A stretch of DNA of 64,000 bases, taken from positions 296,153,844-296,217,843 of the forward strand of contig OY821517.1 of NCBI GenBank assembly GCA_963682025.1, written 5' to 3'. The stretch is from Cordilura impudica (lineage: Eukaryota; Arthropoda; Insecta; Diptera; Scathophagidae). The notes beneath the pieces were generated by a model. That model saw only the letters and a program-made list of their open reading frames with translations. It was not told the DNA's origin and did no database searches. Shown here in pieces: positions 44,496-55,371 of the stretch (positions within the stretch are counted from its first letter, which is position 1; every line of letters begins with the position of its first letter). The translations under genes were made by a program, and so were the position numbers.

Positions 44496-44832
44496 AAATT
44501 AATAAATTTAATTTTCATTGAGAGTGGTTTCATATTGGATAAATAATATACAACTGTCTGTGTGAAACTGTGGAGAAACATTAAAAAAAAAAAATTTTTT
44601 TTTTTTGAAATGTCAAAAAATGTGTCAAAAATTTGTAAGTATTCCATGAATGATTCTGAATACTTTTTATTCAATAAATTTTCTTCCAAAGGTACATAAT
44701 TTTGCAGTAAAAAATCGCTTCTCCACGAAAAGTTTTGGAACATTATGGCTGCTTTTAGAAAAAATAAAAATTAAAAATTTTACTACGCAGTTTCACGCAG
44801 ACAGTTTTTTTAAATTTATCGAAAGGAAGATT

Positions 44833-45288
44833 CTAAGCTGAAAAGTTTTCAAAAAAAAAGGTTTCATCAGATTTTATATATGTGTTGTTAATCCTTGTTT
44901 TAAATTCTTTTGCGTCTTTAACATTATACTTAGAATCCTGCGTTAAATTTTTTAAAATATCAACTAGAAATTTACATAGTTCATACGATGGTGAATTAAT
45001 TGAAGAACAAATGGGTCTTAAAGGTTTGTGAATTTTTGGGAGACCATATATCCGTGGTGCTGTGGCTATTCTTGTTGTTAATTTATTCTTTTCTGTCCGG
45101 TCGATCAAGTTCATATTTAATAATTTTTCTACAAGTGTGTTGTTTTTATTTTGTAGATTTGTTGTTGGATCTTTTTTTAGTCGTCTGTATGTGCACATAT
45201 CTCTTAAAATTTCTTTCATCTTCGATTCATATTCAATCCTTTCCATTGCTACTGTTAATATCTTTTGACGTAATCTCTCTTTTCCCAA
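44833..45288 (-). pseudogene. Penelope reverse transcriptase, N-terminal part (inverted)
   Basis: The 151-codon minus-strand frame contains MCTYRRLKKDPTTNLQNKNN, then TTRIATAPRIYGLPKIHKPL and RPICSSINSPSYELCKFLVD, which are the first RT blocks typical of Penelope elements. It ends with RINNTYIKSDETFF. The logical continuation (ISFDVISLFPSISVNLA) is on the plus strand from 45269. The real N-terminus is lost. Confidence 0.85.
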
Positions 45289-46517
45289 GTATTTCAGTTA
45301 ATTTAGCACTAAAGACATCCGAAAGAAAGTGGGACACTTTAGAAAAATTCACAAAAATACCAAAATAAATATTTATGGAATTATTAACATTTTGGATTAA
45401 AGAAAATAGATATTTCCATCACGAAAATAAATATTACGAACAAAATCGAGGAATGCCGATGGGTTCTCCAGCGTCTCCTGTAATTGCAGACATAGTTATG
45501 GAGGAACTACTAGATACGACGCTTAAAAAACTTAAGAGAAAACCAAGAGTTTTTACAAAATATGTTGACGATTTATTTGCAATAATCGAAATAGATGACT
45601 TTGAAGAAATTTTAAAAACATTACATAACTTTCACAAACAAATTCAATTTACCATGGAAAGGGAAAACAACAATAAATTACCATACTTAGGCTGCATAAT
45701 ATTAAGACAAGGAACTCGGCTTAAATTAGATTGGTACCAGAAACCTATTGCCTCAGGAACACTGAATAATTTTTACTCCAAACACACTAGAAAAATTATA
45801 ATTAACACGGCTTCAAACTTTATACGTAGAGTTTTAGAAATAAGTGACAAGGATTTTCATCTCAGAAATATGGACATAATAAGAAATATATTAACTAATA
45901 ATGACTTTCCAATAAAAACAATTAATAACTTGATATGACAATGGAAAAAGAAAAGTAAAGGTAATATTCGAATAGAAAAACCTCAAAAAATATACAAATC
46001 CATGACTTATATACCAGGCCTATCCGAAAGACGTAAAAATTCCAACATTTGTAATAAAGAAAAATATGAACTAGCGCTTAAGACCGATAATACACTTGAC
46101 AAACTCTTCAGTAAAACAAAATCAAAATTGGAAAGAAATGACAAATCTAACTTAGTTTATAAGATAAATTGTAAAGGGGACGAATCCAACGTATGCCAAA
46201 AGGTATATGTTGGCACGACAAAAACTAAACTTAAAGTTAGACTTGTATCACATAAGTCAGATCAGAAACAAATTGACAAACCTTTATTGCAAAAAACCGC
46301 AGCCCACTATACTTTGACTGGTCATAAACCTAACTTTGACGATGTAAAGATATTAGTGGGTGAGAGTAACTACAAAAAGAGATATACTCTAGAAATGCTA
46401 CACATTATTGATGTACCGACAGAGAAGAGGCTAAATTACAAAACTGATACTGACAATATATGTGTTGTTAACAGACATACAATTGACAAATATAGATTAA
46501 ACTCAAACACAAAGTGA
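45270..46517 (+). pseudogene. Penelope RT core and GIY-YIG endonuclease
   Basis: One frame runs from SFDVISLFPSISV (first catalytic Asp block) through an in-frame TAA at 45366. It continues with NRGMPMGSPASPVIADIVME, TKYVDDLFAI (YVDD active site) and LPYLGCIILRQG up to an in-frame TGA at 45936. The same frame then reads QWKKKSKGNIRIEKP and the endonuclease: LVYKINC and KVYVGTTKTKLKVR (the GIY and YIG strands with catalytic Arg), H in SHK, and RYTLEMLHI with the catalytic Glu. The two stops are the only interruptions. TGA/TAA readthrough is not suggested, so the copy is probably dead but young. Confidence 0.87.
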
Positions 46518-46673
46518 CAATAAACCAAACAACAAACAAAATAATCGCGGAATATTTGTTTTTTAAAAATGTATGTAATCAAATTTTTGTGATAAATGTA
46601 TTATCCGTTTTTATATGTATATTTGTATTAATTGTATTATTTGTTTTTATACATATTTCATTAAATAGATCTC

Positions 46674-46702
46674 CTGAAGATGATCGAAGATTTCGATCGA
46701 AA
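46674..46702 (+). ncRNA. Hammerhead-ribozyme-like core in Penelope 3' region
   Basis: CTGAAGA (46674-46680) fits the CUGANGA box. GATCGAA-GAT-TTCGATC (46682-46698) is a perfect 7-bp stem II with a 3-nt loop, and GAAA (46699-46702) is the second box. Hammerhead motifs are known in Penelope-like elements. I could not find a convincing stem III, cleavage triplet or stem I after it, so the motif may be decayed or incomplete. Confidence 0.5.
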
Positions 46703-46829
46703 TATTGGGTTTTAAATAAACAAAAATTAATAATAAAATTTTAAACAATTCTGTTTCATTTAATTTTATTAAAATTTATGACCTCAAGCCGAACTAAAAT
46801 TAAAATTATCTAACAAAAAAAAGGTCAAA

Positions 46830-47395
46830 TATACACACATTATAAAAGTACCTTTTTTAAAGTACCTTTAATTAAAAAGTATATTTTCTTAAACTAAGTA
46901 TATATTCTTAAAAAAATAGTCTTAAAAAATATATTTTCTTAAAACGTATTTTTCTAAATTATCTTTTCTTAAAAAATTACCTTTTCTTAAAAAAGTACCT
47001 TTTCTTTAAAAAAATACGATTTCTTAAAAAACCATATTAAAAAATAGCTTTTCTTAAAGCTTAAAAAAAAGTATATTTTGTTAAAAAAGTAGCAGTTATT
47101 AAAAAAATATATTTCATTAGAAAAGAACCTTTTGATAAGAAAGTATCTTATATAGTACTTTTTCTTTATAAGTATCTTCTTTTAAAAAAGTTCGTTTTTA
47201 AAAAAAAGGTACCTTTTCTTAAAAAGTACATTTTCTTTAAAAAGGTGATTTTCTTAAAAACACCTTTTCTTAAAAAATATATTTTCTGAAAAAAGTATTT
47301 TTTTTAAAGTACCTTTTCTTAAAAAATTACCTTTGTTAAAAAAGTAAATTTTCTTTTCTTTAAAAAAGATTAATTTCTTAAAAAATGTAGTTTGT
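46830..47395 (+). repeat. Minisatellite of ~15-20-bp AAGTACCTTTTCTTAAAA units
   Basis: Imperfect units of TACCTTTTCTTAAAAAA with variants (GTATATTTTCTTAAAAA) follow one another over about 560 bp. No coding content. Confidence 0.85.
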
Positions 47396-47399
47396 CACA

Positions 47400-48003
47400 A
47401 AATAACAAACTTTTTTTGTGAAAAAAAAAGAAATACAGCGCGATTATAAATCATAGCACATTTTGTAATCTTATTAATAAAATATTTAGTTTCCTTTTTT
47501 TCACTATTTAGCTCTTTGGGTAACCATGCTATGACGGAAGGTAGATAAGTTCGCCGTTGCTGCTACGTTGCGAAATTCAACATATAAAAGGCCTTCTTCA
47601 TGGCCTTTTAGGGCCACTACATAGATTCAAAAAGAGGTTTCTTTGTTACTGCTTCTTTATTTTTAATAAAAAAAAGTTCGTAAATATAAATAAAAAACTT
47701 TGTATCCTCTTAAAAAAAAATTTATTTTTTATTCCAAATTATAGCATATAATATATTGCTTTTTTTTAAACAATTCCAGTTTCATATTTTGTCCTAAAAA
47801 ATGTTTTCGATATTACGTTTTTAAACTCTTTTTAGTAAATATTTATCAACCCTGAAAATGGCTGCTTATCGTAGCTTCTTCTTCATAACGGTGATCCATG
47901 TTCAATGCTTTGCAAACTGAACGTTCTGAGATCTGCCTTTCTTGCATTATTAGTTTCATGATGACCAAATTGCAGTTTGCACATCCTCATCTATATATGA
48001 TTC
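47400..48003. other. AT-rich stretch
   Basis: No recognised gene. On the minus strand near 47880-47990 a phrase reads LIMQERQISERSVCKALNMDH, which could be a helix-turn-helix of a dead transposase, but it is too short to call. Confidence 0.35.
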
Positions 48004-48190
48004 TTGGCTGTAGTTTGATTACAAGGTTTACGTGGACACACAGACGGACGCACTGACAGACGAACAACGCTAAATCAACTCATAAAGTACTGTGAGTCGA
48101 TCGGTTTAATAGGTAAAATATTTTTGGTAGTTACAAACATTAGCACAAAGTCAATATACTCTGACCACATAGTGGTATAGGGTATAAAAA
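48004..48190 (+). mobile_element. DINE-1-like 3' fragment
   Basis: It contains TAGTTTGATTACAAGGTTTA, a decayed GGACG tract, GAGTCGATCGGTTTAATA and the 3' hairpin ending CACATAGTGGTATAGGGTAT-AAAA. The 5' two thirds are absent. Confidence 0.75.
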
Positions 48191-49410
48191 GTAAGAAGTT
48201 TTATACCGTACCTTCTAATGAAAGTGTATACTTCCATGTATTAGAATTTAATTCTAGATTCTATGCTTTTATAAAACTTTATATTTTACAATAACAAATA
48301 TTAAAAAACGAAAGCTAATAGTATGTCACATTCTTGCTTTTATTAGGTTCAATTTTAATGTTGATTAAAAAGATGAAGTTTCTAAAACTATTTCTACGAT
48401 ATTACATCAACAGACATTCCTAGCTCATTTTACAATAAGGATTGACATTAAAGCATGTGTTCGCAATTCTAAATATTAATAATGATGTTATATAATAACT
48501 AAAAAAAGTTCTTGGCAAAAATACGTACGCTCCATATTTATATAACACGCATGTCGAACTCATTGTGTGTCAGTGTTTTTTTTAACTACCAGTTGCCATT
48601 GTAAATCGTTTGTGTACATTGAGGGCCTTGCATTTGTTAATGAGTTTGTCATTATGGCTTTGACGTTCTTTTGACGGATATTACCTTTCCAAGGCCACAC
48701 ATCATTAGTCGAAAAAAGTGAACATATAAATCATGTAAGAACATCAAATAAAAAATATAACATTTTTTTGTAAACTATTTTCATTAATTTTTCATTTCTG
48801 CAAGCTGTAGAAAATCCTGTTCATGTGAACATATGTCAGCTACTATAAGGCGGAAGGAATATACATGTGTCCGCTTCGATTCTTATATCAAGAAATTTTT
48901 ATTATAAAATATAAAGAATTTTATTAACAAGAACATTTATTGAGGAATTTTTATGAAACATACTCTTTTGCATCACTGTGAAAAACTGGAGTGCAAACCG
49001 TGAACAATATATATAAATTTAACCGCTTTAATAACAGCAAAGAATTTCTTTGCAAGCGCTTTTTGAATCACTTTATACTATTTTTAAAAAGAAACCTAAG
49101 CATATATGAGTCGTTTATTTTGAAAGTGGCTTAAGTCCATTTTTAAAAAAGAAGTAGTTAATGATAACAATAATCACAATCCTATATAATCTTTTTTTTA
49201 TAAACAATTTAAGTCGAGTATCATTAAAATCGCTATTATTGTGGGCACTTGAAAATTAGTTAGCTAACGAAATCCAAAAAAAAATTATTTTGAAACTGGT
49301 TTAAGTCTACTGAAATAAAGAATTTATGTTACAAAACTCCGAAAAAATGCATTACTGCATTGATAACGGGAAATAATTATAAGTTGGCATATCTTCTAAT
49401 TATAAATTTT
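48191..49410. other. AT-rich stretch, possibly 5' flank of the next transposon
   Basis: No gene. The phrase TTTTGAAAGTGGCTTAAGTCC near 49118 is echoed at 49292 (TTTTGAAACTGGTTTAAGTC) and at 55517 (TTTTGAAAGTGGTTTAAGTC), beyond the transposase pseudogene. It may mark subterminal repeats of that transposon. Confidence 0.4.
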
Positions 49411-49414
49411 AATA

Positions 49415-50335
49415 TGTCTGACGAAGATTACACTAGACTTACCTCAGATAGTGACACAGGTAACAAAAAAGAATTTACTTATATGTTTATAATTGTAATT
49501 ATGGGTTATTAGTTTCAATAGAAATCTACCCTTGCAAAGATAAAAATTGAAGAATTTTGGATTCAGAAAGTGAAGATGATTTAGAAAACAATAATTCTAA
49601 TAGTACCTACTATAAAGAGAAGAAGAATCATAGAAAATTATTTGTCTTCAGATGATGATGATGGAGTGCCATGTGATTTCAAATTCAAATTCTCTAAAAG
49701 AGAATGAAATACCAGAAAGAAATTGTGATAAATACGCTCAAAAATTGAGAAAATCTTACAGGAATACAGGAATGAAATATTACACTGAAGCTGGAAAAAT
49801 TATCCGGGAAAAAATATTCCAACGCAAAGACTGCCATTGTTCAAAGAATTGCATATATCTTATAAATGTAGAAGAAAGGAAAAATATTTTTGATAACTTT
49901 TGGAATTTGGGGAATTTGAATAAACAAAATGTATATTTATATGGAGCTACAGAGCAGCTTATTGTTCAATGTAAACGCTTGAGAAACGGCAAAAGTTAGC
50001 TAAGAAATTACACTTACAAATGTTACTTAAAAACTACTCACGGAAATGTTTCAGTATGTAAAAAATTCTTTTTGAGTACTTTTAATATATCAGCAGGCCG
50101 ATTACAATGTATTTTACAATGTAAAAATATTGGAAATAATTTGCGTGGACGTATGCCAGGATCTTCTCGGAAAATTTATGAAGAGGATAGAGAAGCCGTT
50201 ACAAATCATATTAAATCTTTTCCTCAATATGAACCTCATTACACAAGGTCTCATAATCCAAGAAGAAGGTACTTGCACCTTGAATTAAATGTTACTAAAA
50301 TGTTTAATTTATACCTTGAAGAGTGTAAACAAAAC
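49415..50335 (+). pseudogene. Transposase pseudogene, N-terminal half
   Basis: ATG at about 49413 gives MSDEDYTRLTSDSDTG, followed by a GGTAAC that may be a splice donor; the next part begins near 49560 with SESEDDLEN-like acidic sequence. The open frame 49652-49999 carries RKDCHCSKNCIYLINVEERK, then NIFDNFWNLGNLNKQNVYLY. After a stop, 50072-50341 has FNISAGRLQCIL, KSFPQYEPHYTRSHNPRRRY and LNVTKMFNLYLEECKQNK. These phrases belong to a transposase-related family I recall from other insects; its superfamily I cannot name with certainty (Sola-like is possible). The coding is cut by the 3.1-kb insertion that follows. Confidence 0.7.
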
Positions 50336-53300
50336 AAGTAAGAGTGTTAAATTCGGCTGTGCCGAATTTTTGATACCCTCAACCTCGGTTTGAGTATTGA
50401 TAATAAATGTAAACAAAATATTGGAAAAAGTAAACAATTTGTTAAACTTAATACCAAATTATTTCAGCAAATTCTTCGGGTTGGTTTTCGTCTTTTCTAT
50501 TATTTCGGATTTATTTAGATGTTTGCTTTTTGGTCATCGTGGTTGCTGATCGCCATGCATTTAGGTTATACACCTATATGCATGCGTTCCCGGTTATATC
50601 ACATAACTTCTCTTTTAATTTAGTTTTTGCTAATTAAATAGCTCGCCCTAACCTCCATTGCAAAGGTAATGGTTGTGTAGGGTGGCTATATGCATTAAAT
50701 CGTACTAATTGGAGATGGCTGAATAGTTTCTTTTTACTGGCGAAATATTTTTTCATTGCGGTCATGTAGGTCGGATGGAGTAATAAAATAATAGCCAAAA
50801 AAAAAGCTCTCTTAACTTTTTTATTAAAATATTGCCATATTTGGAAAACATAGAGAATAAATTTATAATAATAAATATTCGAATTAGGGATGCCAAACGG
50901 AAAAAACCAAATGTCCAAAACATTTTAAATAAAATAATATGTTACCTTTATTTTCTGAAAAACTACAAATTTTCATCCAAAAAAATTGTGAAAATTTCTA
51001 TATAAATAACATTCTCATCAAGTTGCGTTTATTTATGTGTCAGTTTTTATGTTCACAATTCTTAAATATCATTTAACGTTTTCTAAAATTCATTGAATTT
51101 AAATTAATGTTTTCTGTAGTGTGATTCTGTAAATTTCAACGATCCGACAATCGCATAATATATCGACAGCTATTGTTGTTTGCACTAAGGATTAAGTGAT
51201 TCACTAAGTACATACATCTTAACTACAGTCGACAAATCTATTTTTCTATTTATTTAAATTGTAAACGAGTGGCATCTCTGTCAAAATAAGCGAAAAGCAC
51301 AAAGAAGAATAGAAAAAACAAATTACTTCGTGTTTGACAGGATGATTTTATGTTGATGTTTAATGTCTTTATTTTTTTTACTAATATTTCTGTGTATTTA
51401 TTTGAAAATGAACTAATGAATTGAATATGCTATTTAATTTTTTTATTTATATAAAAAAGTCTTTGTAATAAAAGCCAAATATTTTCACAATTTTATGATT
51501 TTTATTTATGTATGACGACATTTCCACCTAAAAATTTAAGTTTTTATCGATTGAATAAACACACAAAAATGGTTGTCGTTTAGATAACAACAACAGCTGA
51601 CTTTAACAATAGCGAATATCGTTTAAAAATTTTACTGATAATTTTGCTATTTTCTTTTTTTTAACGATTCGACTATCGTTAAAAGAAGTTACTGAATCGC
51701 GGTACTGAAAAGCTATTAATTTCTCCTGAATGTCAATATTTTTTTTAAATATAAAAATTTTTTAAGTGTAAACATAGGTATTTAGTGTTTTTTTTTTTTG
51801 AATTTCAATTTGTGTTTAACGAATAAAATTTATATATTAAAGATGCAATTGATGTCTCCTAAATTTAAAATTATAATTTCCGACGTTTTGATATGATTTT
51901 CTGAAATTCAATTAATTTTAATTTATAATTGGAAATTTTTAATTCTAGTTTTTAGAATTGATATTATCTTAAATTTGAATGGAAAATTTAAAAAGTGCAC
52001 TAATGCTTTAATAATTATAAACAATTTTTAAAAATTAGATGTAATCGCAATTAGATATTTTGTAGGTAAAGCAGAATAATAATTCTATATAACTATGTAG
52101 AACTGTTTTGAAAGGAAAAAACTCATTGATGAACTAGGTAACTCTATTTTGTAAAACAACAAAAAGTTAATATGCCAAAGTTATGTTCGTATTTGTAAAA
52201 GAATAATGAAAAAACCTATGAAATAAAAGACCAGCCCGTGTATACTCTTAACATTGTTCTGTATGATATCTAGTTGAAAATATTAACATTAATGTTTAAA
52301 TAGAAATAACTATTGCAAAGCTAATTAGAACAAACAAAAACTGTGGCGCCATCTACTGCGGCATAGTCATGCTGAGAAAAATGAAGTGACACTCTGTTAA
52401 TGCAAAATAAATGTATTTTCCCCACAACAAAATATTGCAGAATTTTATGTAAATAAAGTAATATACCATGCAGTTATTATGGACATACATATATACATAT
52501 ATATAATATATGTATATTATTTGTATTATTTAATATGTTCATGTATGTATATGTAAATATTACACACAAAAAATACAACATCAAACGTTATTTTTGTGTT
52601 TTTCTCTTTAAATAAATTTATACATACAATTTTTTTTTTGCTAAATTTACATTATTTTTTTTTTATTAATAACTAGGTATTTTAGCATTATTTGCTTTAG
52701 ATGCTGGTGAATTTTTACTCCCTTGCTTGTCGAAAAAATTTTGGATCGATTTTAACACCTTTCCCGTGACCCATTCGATCTGAAATTTCGCAGTCAGGCT
52801 CGTGGTAATAAAGGAAATGATCTAACAAATTTTTTTAGTGATGCCAAAACAATGGAAACTTTTAAAATTTTCTACCAGAGTTAATAAAAAAATGTACAAA
52901 GGGTTAGTTTTTATTATATTATTACCATAACGATCACAAAAACAACAAGTCCAGCTATGACAACAATACAACATTTAGAATAACAACAAGAACAATATAG
53001 AAACATCATATTTTTCATTTTTTTTTTACTTTTTCAGAGATTTCCCTGGAACTGTTCCACCAATTTTAATGATTTTTGAAACAGGAATCTTCCCAAGAAT
53101 TTGTTGAATCATTCTCACTACAAATGATCACTGCAGTTGCACTATTGAGGGCGTGATCGTGACAAGAACAACATAGAAAATAATATTTTTTCAAGACTTT
53201 TTTAGTTCTTCATTCAAATCTCGGGCCCGAATCGACCGATTTGGACGATTTTAAATAGCGAACTTTTCAGGATGTTAGTGAATCATTTTTTATGGAAACG

Positions 53301-53462
53301 ACCACCCTAGCTGCCCGATTGATGCCGTCATCGTGATTTCCACAGACGGACAGACGGACATCGCTATATCAACTCCGGTTGTTATAATTTTTTTCTAATT
53401 ATTACAAACGGAATGACACACTTATATATACCCTCTGCACACTGGAGTGGAGGGTATAAAAA
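50336..53462 (+). mobile_element. 3.1-kb Helentron-like insertion splitting the transposase
   Basis: The 5' end GTAAGAGTGTT leads into a perfect 9-bp hairpin AAATTCGGC-TGT-GCCGAATTT, followed by TTGATACCCTCAACC. The 3' end has GGACAGACGGACATCGC, then ATATACCCTCTGCACACTGG-AGTGGAGGGTATAAAA. This is the DINE plan with other hairpin sequences, so a different subfamily. Transposase coding resumes within a few bases (QWTYRKIF, FNLHFHQPQKDTC). Most of the 3 kb inside is AT-rich, with no helicase frame. Two related ~170-bp units ending CGTGATCGTGA/CGTCATCGTGA lie near the 3' end (53040-53340). A minus frame of 94 codons at 50634-50918 is unrecognised. Confidence 0.75.
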
Positions 53463-54478
53463 TTTAAGCAATGGACATATAGAAAAATTTTTAAAACGAA
53501 TTTAATTTGCATTTTCATCAGCCACAAAAAGATACTTGCCAAAAATTAAAGCATCATATAATACGAAAGAAAAGGAAAACCTCACGGAAGGGCATAATAT
53601 TCATTTAAGGTGTGCTGAATTGTCCAGAAAATCATTAAAAGAAGATAAAGATTTGGCACGAAATAATCCAAATGTATATTTCGCTTTTTCATTCGACTTA
53701 GAAAAGGCGTTACCTTTTCCAAAATTGTCTGTTTCCATCGCCTATTACAAACGTAATATGTACATTTACAACCTAGGTTGTCATAATTTTCACGATAATG
53801 AAGTTAACATGTATGTCTGGAATGAAACTGTGGCATCGAGAGGTTCTCAAGAAGTAGGACGTTGTATGTTGAAACACCTCAAAAAACTTAGAAAACTTAG
53901 CGATGTATGCACTGGGCTGAACAGGAATATAAAATTGGCATTAACATGGTTTTAAATTGTGCAATCGGCAGAAAATAATGCAGATATTATTGACCATAAG
54001 TTTCTATTATCAGGATATTCATTTTTGCCAAATGACAGTGATCTTGGAGTGATAGAAATGGCTTTGAGAAAAAATAATTTAATGTATGTCCCCCAGGATT
54101 ACTATGAAACCATAAAAAAGTGTAGAAAGAGTAACAAATTTATATTAACTGAAATAAAACGTGAAGATTTTTTTCTACAAAACCTCTGGAAGAAGCAATT
54201 CATAAAAGATTAAAAACACTAGTGGCAAACCTGTAAATTGGCTAAGGGTATGTTGGATGCAATTTATAAAAAGTGAACCCTATAAAATGTTTTATAAAGA
54301 ATCTATGAAAGTGGATAAAGGGTTCAAAATACTTGATTTATTACCTTGTCGGGGAAGAGCAAGGAACTTCTACAAAATAAAATTAACACCATTATACAAA
54401 AATGTACGTCCCATTTCAACTCCTATATACCATGAGTATTTTAACAACCTCACACATAATCTAAATGAGGAAAAATAA
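53463..54478 (+). pseudogene. Transposase pseudogene, C-terminal half
   Basis: After QWTYRKIF and FNLHFHQPQKDTC, the frame 53536-53955 has FAFSFDLEKALPFPKLSVSI (likely first catalytic Asp), YKRNMYIYNLGCHNF, MYVWNETVASRGSQEVGRCM and LSDVCTGLNRNIKLAL (likely second Asp block). After a TAA at 53953 the same frame resumes with IIDHKFLLSGYSFLPNDSDL and GVIEMALRK. A last open piece at 54257-54478 has LDLLPCRGRARNFYKIKLTP. Stops and at least one frameshift make it a pseudogene. It is collinear with 49415-50335. Confidence 0.75.
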
Positions 54479-54585
54479 TATGGCAAAATCTTTTATATTA
54501 TCCTTAATAAATGAATGTAAATTTAATTTTTTAATAAATGAATTAATATTTATTTTAAAAAAAATTTTTTTAATTACATAAACAA

Positions 54586-55371
54586 CAAGTAAGAAAATTA
54601 TAGTCGGTCTAGACCGACTATATGATACCCTATACCATGCGTTTAGAAACCCTATATCTTAGGCCCAACTAACTGGACATTGAAAATAAGCAAAAATCAA
54701 ATTTGAGTGGGATTTTTATTAATTTTTTTGGCTGCAGATATGAAAAAGTTCATATCGGATGCTATATCTATAAAGGAACTAGGTCCAAAAATGGACCGAT
54801 CCTGATCATGTTTGGTAAAGTCTCTTGTATTTTGCAAAAATATATACAAACAAAATTTGAGAAGAATCAGTGCAATATTTTTGTTTTTAATAGATTTAAG
54901 TGAAGATCGGGAAGCAGCTCTATATGGGGTCAAAGGGAGCATTTTTGGACTACTCATTAGTGGATGTAATGAAGGCATACAAACCCAATTTGAATAAGAT
55001 CTATATGACAATTTGGATCTTATGGCAATTTATGTCGATTTCATATGGGTAATTTGTATGGGGGCTAGGTCTGAACATGGACCGATTCTCACCAATTTCA
55101 ACAGCCTTTCTCCCATGGCCGATAAAAGCTTATATACCAAATTTCATCAAAATATATTCATATTTGCGACCTGCAGTTTGATTACAAGCTTTACATGGAC
55201 ACACAGACGGACGGACGGACGGACGGACGGACATTGTTAAATCAACTCAGAAAGTGATTCTGATTCGATCGGTATAATTAAAGATGGGTCTAGGTCAAAT
55301 ATTTTTGGTTGTTACAAACAGTAGCACAAAATCATTATACCCAAACCACATAGTGGTATAGGGTATAAAAA
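54586..55371 (+). mobile_element. DINE-1-like Helentron, well-preserved copy
   Basis: 5' CAAGTAAGAAAATTATAGTC with the perfect 20-bp palindrome at 54601-54620, (GGAC)n at 55208-55232, and 3' hairpin TATACCCAAACCACATAGTG-GTATAGGGTATAAAA at 55337-55370. It is close in sequence to 31704-32486, which suggests recent activity of this subfamily. Confidence 0.88.

Larger units (their letters stand above)
44833..46745 (+). mobile_element. Penelope-like element with inverted 5' part
   Basis: The plus-strand portion from about 45270 encodes the rest of a Penelope reverse transcriptase and a GIY-YIG-type endonuclease. The minus-strand portion 45288-44833 encodes the preceding part of the same protein. 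The two halves are joined at their 5' ends, so the 5' segment is inverted. The 3' region (46674-46702) has a hammerhead-like core. Only two in-frame stops interrupt the plus-strand coding. Confidence 0.88.

Noticed and set aside
45000..45368. 122-codon hydrophobic plus-strand frame
   Set aside because: Most of it is the antisense of the inverted Penelope N-terminal part; only the last ~35 codons are real RT coding.
47880..47990. Helix-turn-helix-like peptide on the minus strand
   Set aside because: Only about 25 residues look protein-like and no flanking transposase motif follows.
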